From: Candidatus Saccharimonadota bacterium
Lineage (GTDB): Bacteria > Patescibacteriota > Saccharimonadia > Saccharimonadales > JACDBH01
Reading direction: 5' to 3'
Length of the DNA: 30,904 nucleotides
NCBI GenBank assembly: GCA_020428565.1
Contig: JAGQMT010000001.1
Location: 1 to 30,904 of the forward strand
Numbering within the stretch: the first letter of the stretch is position 1; the number at the start of each line of letters is the position of its first letter. Both the position numbers and the translations under genes were made by a program. Below are positions 6,338 to 12,967 of this stretch, piece after piece. The notes below the pieces were generated by a model. It was not told the DNA's origin. It ran no database searches and saw only the letters and a program-made list of their open reading frames with translations.

Positions 6338-9300
6338 CTAACGATTACCATGATTTTTGGTAAATCTACTCTCTAGTGCAGATAGTGCCAGATCCAGATC
6401 ATCTACCGCCATAGGTATTTCGCCAAGACCATCATCAGGCGTAGGCTTATCAACAAGCTTAAGGGCATAATTGGTGTTACCATATTTTTCATACGACAAC
6501 AATACAATCACCCTTTCGCTATCTAGACGAATCTCATCTAGCAAATAAGCCTCCCGGCCATCGGCCGTATATTCTTGTGGACCCGACTCTGCCGCTACAT
6601 AGCTGTGACTGCCCAATCTGTCACGATAACCAGAATTCATTATCTGATCATACGACATCAACAAGCCAGTCGTGCTACGCAACTTCAGGTAAGGTCTCTC
6701 AACACTATCTACAGCAGCTTCGATTAGCTCATTGTCTAAATTATAGACGTCCTCTAGTAACTCATCTTCTTGACGTTCTGTTTCTTCGTCTCCGATTTGC
6801 CACGCACCCTCAATAAATTGATGGCTCTGTTCAATGTGACGAATTGCATATACTTGCTCCGATGTCAGTTGATCTGGCCAAGAAGCCACCTCGAAACTAC
6901 CAACATTTGGATCCCGTACAGATGAAGCAAAAGTTAAAGCGATTTCATCAGGATAAATCACATCCCAGATTTTATCAGAACCATCTCTATCAGCTTGCCT
7001 TAATTCTCCTGCAGAATTAACTACCCAAAAATATTGGTTGCCTGAGCCAGTTCCAATCCTTGTCCTACCTCCAAAATTTGTTAAGTAATCACCAGATTCT
7101 ATTAATTGCTGTTCGTACTCCCTCTTTAAACGCTCAGCCTGTCGTTCATGCAGTTCGGCTTCTATTGTCTCTACACCACTGTATACGTCTTCGATACGAC
7201 TATAGCTACGCTGGGCACCATCAGGCATATCAACCAAAAGTCTCAAGGCTACATTCGTAGGCAAAACAGACACATCACCATTAACAACTTGTTCCCAAGA
7301 TAAGGATATCTGAGCCTCTAAAGTTGAATCATAGGACCGAACATAATTAATCGGTACTTGCTCATCCATAACCATCATGACATCTGGATACTCACGCATC
7401 AATGCTTCGGTCCTTGTAATGTCATCTTCGTTGAATATATCATCCCAATTTAATCTGGGTGCATTGGCAAGTAGTGTGTGTAAATTAGTAATGTTATTTT
7501 CAGTCAATTGAGAAATTATCACGCTGTCAAGTCGACTCTGCAGATCTGTAGCAAACTGTGGATCAAACGTACGTGCCCAAGCTTGCAACTGATTTATCTC
7601 TTGTCTCCAATGTAGGTATTGTTGACGCAAAGGATGATTAGCACTTAGCAAAATATTCGCGAAATGTTCTTGAAGTTTATCAAAATCTGGAACAAGCATC
7701 TCTTCTCCAACAACCAAATTACCAAACAGCAAACTATGCTTATCACCAGCATGACCGTGTTCACTAAATACGATATCACCCACATCAGACAGACTAATAA
7801 GTTGTGGGGCAATCTCTGGCAACCAAGCTGGATCAACTTTACTAGCGCCCTGTAATAAGTTGAGAGTCTTAGGCCCTCGCTTGGTATTAATTTGAAGATC
7901 AAACGGAGTCGCCACCAATATATCACTACTACAAACACTACTACTTGATAGTTCACGATTTGAATCTTCTAAGGCAGAGTCATAGCTACCAGCATAGTGA
8001 TGAACCCACACCTGATCAATTAGTCCAGCGGCTATACACTTCAGTACAGCCTCTCTGTCTTCTGGCGTTAGTTCTTGAGTGCCGTCAGCACGCAACCCCA
8101 ACCGACTACGTATTTCCCTAATGCTCTGTTTTGCCGATGATACGTTCTTGCCCAAAATGTCATATTCTGACCATTTTTTATCAACACTACTCAATGCACG
8201 CAGTACATCACGCTGAGCCAAAAAGTCTGAATCTACTTCCTTTGTAAGTCGTTGCCAAGCAACATTATATTTACCGTTTTTGACAATTCCACCAGCCTGC
8301 TGAATACCAATACACTCCACCAAAGCTGATTGTACGTGCTTTGGATATTTGTGAGACTCAACAACCATACGTGCTAGATGAGTTTCTAGAGGCAACCGAT
8401 CCATCTTACGGCCTATATCAGTCAGTTCCTGATTTTCGGTCAAGGCACCCAATGTCCTAAGACGTAATTTAGCCTGTGCAATATCACCCCTATCAGGCTG
8501 ATGAAAGAAATCCATTGATTCCATGTCAAAATTACTAGCCGCCAATCGCAACATAGTTCGATCCAGTCGAGTGCGTAATATCTCGGGTGTTGGATGTGCT
8601 TCGCGCTCCTCAAACGCCACCGCAGTGCCAATGTTTTTCAAACTTGCCAACACATACTCTCCAGGCTTGGTCCTTCCAGCCCTACCAGCTCGTTGCAAAC
8701 AATCCGCTTGACTGATAGGTGCCATAAATAACCCCTCAACACCTTTGCGCTCTTCGGTACGCCTCTCTAATCCACTGTCTACCACAGCATCTATATCCTC
8801 TATAGTAATGCTAGTCTGAGCTACATTAGTAGCTAGTACAATCTTACCGCCACCGTGCTTCATGAACGCCTTGCGCTGTTCCTCTGCCGACAACTGACCG
8901 TGCAAAGGTATAATTGGTACACTAACACCACGGCTCCGGAGATCTCTCTCGACATCATCAATTTCTTTTTTGCCCGGCAAGAAGACAAGCGTATTTTTGC
9001 CTTGCTGTGCCATAGCAACGGTCTCGTCAACCAAATCCCCACCCTCCCGTCTAGCAACATCAAAGGTTCTACCCGGTACTTCTATAACAGGGGTTTGATT
9101 ACCAAAATACTGACTCAGAGCCTCGCTCTCTAGCGTTGCACTCATGGTCACTATTTTAATCTGCTCTTTTTTGGCCCATGCTAGTAGCACTTCAATATTC
9201 GTATTCCATTCATGTACTTCGTCTACTACTAGAACTTTCTCTCGCTCGACCCGATCTTCCCGACCTGCCAAAGACCGCACGACCTGTAATCCATCAGTAC

Positions 9301-9649
9301 AAAAAGTGATATCCGCATCCGCTGGACCAGATTTTTCTTTGGCCGTTCTATAGGCAACCGATATTGAATCGTCCGCTTCTTCTGCAACACGTTCGGCCAC
9401 CGTTCGAGCAGCCATAACTCGTGGCTGAGTCACTATCACTTCATAGCCAGCCTCAGCTAACATCTGTGGCACCTGCGTACTTTTGCCAGCGCCTGTTTCA
9501 GCAGTAATAACTGTTGCCTGATTAGATTCTACCGCATCAATAATTCGTTCTCGATAGGCCATAATTGGCAATTCTAGACCATCTAATATAACGTCCAGAT
9601 TATCTATCGGCTTATTATAATTATCCTGTTGCGTATTCCCTGTTGTCAT
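6338..9649 (-). CDS. DEAH-box (DEAH/RHA) ATP-dependent RNA helicase, HrpA/HrpB-like, with long C-terminal extension
   Basis: This 1103-residue protein carries Walker A AETGAGKST at residues 50-58, TQPRVMAA, DEVH at 143-146, SAT at 170-172, FLPGKKEI, LATNVAQTSITI and QRAGRAGRTKPGE at about 315-328. A winged-helix/ratchet region follows (LRTLGALTENQELTDIGRKMDRLPLE). These are the motifs of DEAH/RHA 3'-to-5' RNA helicases that remodel RNPs. From about residue 620 on there is a large helical and acidic C-terminal part that I do not recognise as the usual OB or HrpB C-domain. No clear Shine-Dalgarno precedes the ATG at 9649. Upstream on the same strand lies island 3 ending in a hammerhead ribozyme, so cleavage would define the helicase mRNA 5' end if read-through occurs. 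Confidence 0.9.
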   Translation of the reverse strand: MTTGNTQQDNYNKPIDNLDVILDGLELPIMAYRERIIDAVESNQATVITAETGAGKSTQVPQMLAEAGYEVIVTQPRVMAARTVAERVAEEADDSISVAYRTAKEKSGPADADITFCTDGLQVVRSLAGREDRVEREKVLVVDEVHEWNTNIEVLLAWAKKEQIKIVTMSATLESEALSQYFGNQTPVIEVPGRTFDVARREGGDLVDETVAMAQQGKNTLVFLPGKKEIDDVERDLRSRGVSVPIIPLHGQLSAEEQRKAFMKHGGGKIVLATNVAQTSITIEDIDAVVDSGLERRTEERKGVEGLFMAPISQADCLQRAGRAGRTKPGEYVLASLKNIGTAVAFEEREAHPTPEILRTRLDRTMLRLAASNFDMESMDFFHQPDRGDIAQAKLRLRTLGALTENQELTDIGRKMDRLPLETHLARMVVESHKYPKHVQSALVECIGIQQAGGIVKNGKYNVAWQRLTKEVDSDFLAQRDVLRALSSVDKKWSEYDILGKNVSSAKQSIREIRSRLGLRADGTQELTPEDREAVLKCIAAGLIDQVWVHHYAGSYDSALEDSNRELSSSSVCSSDILVATPFDLQINTKRGPKTLNLLQGASKVDPAWLPEIAPQLISLSDVGDIVFSEHGHAGDKHSLLFGNLVVGEEMLVPDFDKLQEHFANILLSANHPLRQQYLHWRQEINQLQAWARTFDPQFATDLQSRLDSVIISQLTENNITNLHTLLANAPRLNWDDIFNEDDITRTEALMREYPDVMMVMDEQVPINYVRSYDSTLEAQISLSWEQVVNGDVSVLPTNVALRLLVDMPDGAQRSYSRIEDVYSGVETIEAELHERQAERLKREYEQQLIESGDYLTNFGGRTRIGTGSGNQYFWVVNSAGELRQADRDGSDKIWDVIYPDEIALTFASSVRDPNVGSFEVASWPDQLTSEQVYAIRHIEQSHQFIEGAWQIGDEETERQEDELLEDVYNLDNELIEAAVDSVERPYLKLRSTTGLLMSYDQIMNSGYRDRLGSHSYVAAESGPQEYTADGREAYLLDEIRLDSERVIVLLSYEKYGNTNYALKLVDKPTPDDGLGEIPMAVDDLDLALSALESRFTKNHGNR

Positions 9650-9680
9650 AAATTTCTACTTATAATACCTGTTATTGATT

Positions 9681-9731
9681 ACTGTTTCGTCGTTTTCGAC
9701 TCATCAGAGGTGATACACATCACCTGACAGT
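9681..9731 (-). ncRNA. Type III hammerhead self-cleaving ribozyme
   Basis: On the minus strand, stem III is ACTGT (9731-9727) pairing with ACAGT (9685-9681), followed by C17 (9726) as the cleavage-site base of the GUC triplet. Stem I is AGGTGAT/ATCACCT (9725-9719 with 9714-9708, loop GTGT). The core CTGATGA is at 9707-9701. Stem II is GTCG/CGAC (9700-9697 with 9692-9689, loop AAAA), and the GAA core is at 9688-9686. Every conserved hammerhead core base is present, and stem III is the open stem. Cleavage is predicted between 9726 and 9725. It lies about 285 nt after the island 3 stop and about 76 nt before the helicase ATG. Confidence 0.9.
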
Positions 9732-10010
9732 TTGGGGTGTTGAATTTTGAGCAAAGCCCAAACACACCCCGTAGAGCACGGACATATATTAAAGAGGGGT
9801 CCGATTACCTCTAGTTCCTAACAAATTATTCAGTCCCTTATCCTTGGCTGATAGAATTATCAGTTCTTTCCTGAACCTAAAATTCATTTCACCAAGGCCG
9901 TAGACCTTACACCATAGTGTTAGCTATGGGCTTCCTCCTGCCTGTTAGCCAGACATGTCATATCACTATGACCTTTACCTCCGAGGGAGAGATAAGTTCA
10001 ACCGAGCTCA
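9732..10010 (-). ncRNA. Structured 3' untranslated region of island 3
   Basis: There is no ORF. Stems include GGGGTGT/ACACCCC (9734-9740 with 9764-9770). A three-way junction has outer CCTTGG/CCAAGG (9842-9847 with 9892-9897) and inner CTGATA/TATCAG (9848-9863) and GTTC/GAAC (9863-9876). CCATAG/CTATGG (9912-9929) and GTCATA/TATGAC (9957-9972) follow. Minus-strand bases 9996-9973 carry the motif shared with island 2. The hammerhead closes this region. Confidence 0.5.
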
Positions 10011-10355
10011 CTAGTTGCGTGCCAAAGCACAGCACCCAATGATTCGCCCGTCGGCATCCCTCACGGGTCCGCTCGTTGTGAGCAGATCGTGGGTGGGACG
10101 CCCCTGGGCGCGAGCCGCCGACACCGTGATGAAACTCACGATATAGGCAATTCCCTCGGTTGGCACGGGCAAGTCTTCGACTTCGCCAAACACCGTCTTG
10201 ACGACGGGTACGGCAAAACCATCGACCATCACCGCTCCGACCTGATGGTCAGATTGACGTGCCCTTGCCACTCCACCACTCGGAGCGATCGTCGCCACGA
10301 CATCATCGTCAGCAACAATCATCACCGCATGGGGAGTGAGGTTCACCAATTCCAT
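10011..10355 (-). CDS. Island 3 small conserved protein, unknown function
   Basis: This 114-residue protein starts MELVNLTPHAVMIVADDDVVATIAPSGGVAR. The ATG at 10355 follows a near-perfect AAGGAGG by 5 nt; the in-frame GTG at 10361 lies inside that site. The block order (NLTPHAV, PPSG-like APSGGVAR, FGEVEDLPVPTEG, YIVS, GRIIGC) matches a short family I recall from phage, plasmid and actinobacterial accessory DNA with no known biochemical role; that recollection needs a search. The gene is clearly more GC-rich than its neighbours. The Shine-Dalgarno can pair with ACCTC at codons 7-9. It is soluble, with no membrane segment, and sits alone in its island. Confidence 0.75.
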   Translation of the reverse strand: MELVNLTPHAVMIVADDDVVATIAPSGGVARARQSDHQVGAVMVDGFAVPVVKTVFGEVEDLPVPTEGIAYIVSFITVSAARAQGRPTHDLLTTSGPVRDADGRIIGCCALARN

Positions 10356-10450
10356 TTTCACCTCCTTTTTAGTTGGCGAGCGTCTGTGGTTCCGGGACTT
10401 CCGGCAGACAGGAAAAGGTTGGAGTAAGTTACTCCACTAGGTGAATCAAG
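10356..10450 (-). promoter_or_regulatory. Structured 5' leader of island 3
   Basis: GTCTG/CAGAC encloses CCGG/CCGG (about 10390-10416). GGAGTAA/TTACTCC forms a perfect hairpin near 10422-10436. The AAGGAGG Shine-Dalgarno lies 5 nt before the ATG. No clear -35/-10 pair is visible, so the transcription start is not placed. Confidence 0.4.
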
Positions 10451-10840
10451 GGCGCATTGAACAAGACTACTAAGGCAGTCTACATATCATGGACACTAAT
10501 ATCAGCTAGTGGAATAACCCACTCTTTTACAGATATAAATTTAATGTACAGACCATCACATCCTAGCGATAGCCTTAGGTCCCGGTCAGTCGGTTCAGGA
10601 CTTAAGGCTGGTCAATTCGGTCAGCAAAGCCTCTCTATAAGCCTTACTAATTAACCACGCCTGTCTTTCTAAAATCATCGATACTCTGCCTATCCATCAC
10701 CAATAATCTACAATTATCAAGCTGGGAGGAGCAAGCTTTTAGCTTATGGCTCAACTGCCTAGATGTACGAGTGCTCTAGTTCTCGTATCAACAGCTCTAT
10801 CTAGAATCTATGTCTAGATCAATCTATTTAGATTCTTGGT
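10451..10840. other. Structured non-coding intergenic region
   Basis: No credible ORF is seen; a 65-codon plus-strand frame has no ribosome site and low-quality composition. Clear inverted repeats are AGACT/AGTCT (about 10464-10481), a 12-bp stem with one G-T pair (10568-10579 with 10595-10606) enclosing CCG/CGG, GAGC-AAGCT/AGCTT-GCTC nested near 10728-10753, ATCTAGA/TCTAGAT (about 10799-10819) and AATCTA/TAGATT just after. It may be a decayed island or a non-coding RNA. From about 10840 to 10980 nothing stands out. Confidence 0.4.
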
Positions 10841-10980
10841 AAGTAGGTCAAGTTGTCAATGTAATCGTTCTCAAAATGCCTCTCATTCATCGAACTGTAT
10901 ACATCATACCGTAAATGTTTAAAAATGTCAATAATGTTATACGATATTCTCACTCAACAGGGGTAATTACATACTACTTT

Positions 10981-11023
10981 TTGTCAAAAGCTCGTTGACA
11001 AAATAATATTTTTTTGCTAATAT
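10981..11023 (+). promoter_or_regulatory. Promoter and operator-like dyad of the TrmB-type gene
   Basis: TTGACA (10995-11000), 17 bp, then TGC-TAATAT (hexamer 11018-11023) ends 7 nt before the ATG, with no Shine-Dalgarno. The -35 is one arm of a perfect dyad, TTGTCAA (10981-10987) and TTGACAA (10995-11001), which is a plausible autoregulatory operator. Confidence 0.7.
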
Positions 11024-11030
11024 AGTCAAT

Positions 11031-11768
11031 ATGACCCCCGAATTACTAGAAAACATCGGTCTCAACCATTCTCAAGCAAAGGCATATTTGGTATTAATCG
11101 AATCTGGTGCACTCACCCCTACCGAACTAGCCAACAAGATATTACAAAAACGCACTACTACCTATATGATAATGAATCAACTAGAAACACTAGGCTTGGT
11201 AGAAAAAACAACTAAGGGCACCAAAACCGCCTATGAAGCCACCAATCCCATCGCCCTAGAAAAACTATCTGAGTCACGACGCAAACAACTGCATCAAGCC
11301 GAAACCAGGGTTAAGCAAGCCATGCCCGCCCTACTCAGTTATTACTACTCCATTACAGAAAAACCAGGTATCAGGCTAGTTCAAGGCGTAGAAGGACTAA
11401 AGGACATTTATGCCGATACTTTGCGCGCTAAACAAGATATCTACTTCTTACGAACACCAGCGGATGTAGCAAAAATAGATCAAGAATATTTTGATAAATA
11501 CCGTCAAAAACGTGCTACGCTAGGCATAAAGACCTATGCCTTTACACCAGACACGGCACACAGCAGAGCTAGTTCCAATGACGACGAAAAGTTTCACATA
11601 CAGCGACAATGGATTAGCTCAGATATATATAGCGCGCCTGTAGAAATCGATGTCTACGGAGACAAGACCGCTCTACTTAGCTTTGGTGAAGATATAATTG
11701 GCGTTATCATACAAAGCCCAACTATCGCCGAGGCGATGAAACAACTCATCAGTAACCTCCCTAAGTAG
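11031..11768 (+). CDS. TrmB-family HTH transcriptional regulator
   Basis: This 245-residue protein has an N-terminal winged HTH (ENIGLNHSQAKAYLVLIESGALTPTELANK, then TTTYMIMNQLETLGLV) at about residues 4-65. A short linker helix follows (RRKQLHQAETRVKQAMP), then a C-terminal ligand-like domain starting RLVQGVEGLKDIYADTL. TrmB proteins generally respond to sugars or other small ligands, but the effector here is unknown. The leaderless promoter with a dyad over the -35 suggests autoregulation. It is convergent with the gene ending at 11781. A second paralogue lies at 25623. Confidence 0.85.
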   Translation: MTPELLENIGLNHSQAKAYLVLIESGALTPTELANKILQKRTTTYMIMNQLETLGLVEKTTKGTKTAYEATNPIALEKLSESRRKQLHQAETRVKQAMPALLSYYYSITEKPGIRLVQGVEGLKDIYADTLRAKQDIYFLRTPADVAKIDQEYFDKYRQKRATLGIKTYAFTPDTAHSRASSNDDEKFHIQRQWISSDIYSAPVEIDVYGDKTALLSFGEDIIGVIIQSPTIAEAMKQLISNLPK

Positions 11769-11780
11769 CTATCCCTGAGA

Positions 11781-12830
11781 TCATTCAAAATTAGACAAAT
11801 ACCGATGAATCTCTGCATCAGATTGTACAAACGAACCAACATAAGCTATAAATCTATCTATCTGGTCTTCAGATATGCCAGCAAATCTTTCTGTAAAATG
11901 GCTTCCCTCCGACCTGTGCCGAGCCAATATCTTACCAATCAAATCTCCTGGACGTGCAAAATCATCACCAACCCTAGGATCACGACCAATATCCAAGCTA
12001 AATCCCGTCGGAGACTTCGGGTCTTTATCTAGACGAATAGACAAATCTGCGGCATCAATAAATCTAGTATCGACCTGAACAGATTGATTATAACGATGAG
12101 CAGATTGTTCATTGCTGTGTGTAAATGCAAACTCAACTCTCTTTGCTGGTTCAACATCTACCCTCAATGTACCGCCATAATGATACTCATCAGGATAGAG
12201 GCCATCCTCAAGATCTGGCTCACTTTCAAATTCTGTCTCGTCGCCAGCGTACCTCCAAGTTTCATAACAACCAGCGTAAACTGCTTTTGTTCTACCATTA
12301 GTACGCATGGTGTAATCTGTCATACCAAACAAATAAGTACTCTGCTCGACAATACTTTCCTCTCCACTTACAAACCCCATAGATACAACTAATATGTTCA
12401 TAAGCGCGGTCAAATCACGCATAGCCACCACTGATTCACTCGTTGAATCGACATGCACATCAACATTCAACTCACTCCGTGCCGCCGATTCTATGATGTC
12501 ATAGGCTTCTCTCAGTGACCCACCTATCGCCATACCAATCTGAGGCTCAATACCAGCAAAACAATGCTCCAATATCGACACCGCTCGTCTCCCAGTCAAG
12601 CCTAGCTCATCTACTATACTGGACTCATGGTCAAGTCGTGCCCCTTCTCGATCAATAGCAGGATAAACAACCCTCGCCTTCTCCCGAGAAGTAAACATGT
12701 ACGGATATTTTTGCATCACACATGCAACCTCTACATCTGCGATTGCTGCCGAATCTTGCCCTAAATCCCGACTATCTGTGTCTGTGTTTTCTATAAGTGG
12801 AGCGATTTGCTCAATTACATTGCTACGCAT
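11781..12830 (-). CDS. Hypothetical protein, 349 residues
   Basis: The product is soluble and acidic, with no signal or membrane segment. A helical N-terminal half (ADVEVACVMQKYPYMF, GGSLREAYDIIESAARSELNVDV) leads to a beta-rich middle (YHYGGTLRVDVEPAKRVEFAFTHS, then FSLDIGRDPRVGDDFARPGDLIGKILARHR). I do not recognise the family. It has its own promoter with a roughly 40-nt leader and lies between convergent TrmB and valS. Codon use resembles the neighbours. Confidence 0.7.
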   Translation of the reverse strand: MRSNVIEQIAPLIENTDTDSRDLGQDSAAIADVEVACVMQKYPYMFTSREKARVVYPAIDREGARLDHESSIVDELGLTGRRAVSILEHCFAGIEPQIGMAIGGSLREAYDIIESAARSELNVDVHVDSTSESVVAMRDLTALMNILVVSMGFVSGEESIVEQSTYLFGMTDYTMRTNGRTKAVYAGCYETWRYAGDETEFESEPDLEDGLYPDEYHYGGTLRVDVEPAKRVEFAFTHSNEQSAHRYNQSVQVDTRFIDAADLSIRLDKDPKSPTGFSLDIGRDPRVGDDFARPGDLIGKILARHRSEGSHFTERFAGISEDQIDRFIAYVGSFVQSDAEIHRYLSNFE

Positions 12831-12878
12831 TTTTGCATTCTTGAGTTATGGTTTTTTGTTTTAATTGCTTACATCTTT

Positions 12879-12907
12879 AATATAGCACAAAATTTGTTTA
12901 AAGTCAA
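12879..12907 (-). promoter_or_regulatory. Promoter of the 349-residue hypothetical gene
   Basis: On the minus strand, TTGACT (12907-12902), 17 bp, then TGC-TATATT (hexamer 12884-12879). The predicted leader is about 40 nt. Confidence 0.7.
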
Positions 12908-12967
12908 TTCCGTGTGTTCCGTTGCACGTTTGCATCGACTAGCGATTGTACCCCAATGATTAGCGTC

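Noticed and set aside
6181..6363. 60-codon plus-strand ORF
   Set aside because: It overlaps the helicase terminator and C-terminus and has no ribosome site or recognisable protein.
10457..10654. 65-codon plus-strand ORF
   Set aside because: It has no ribosome site, unlikely composition, and lies over inverted repeats.
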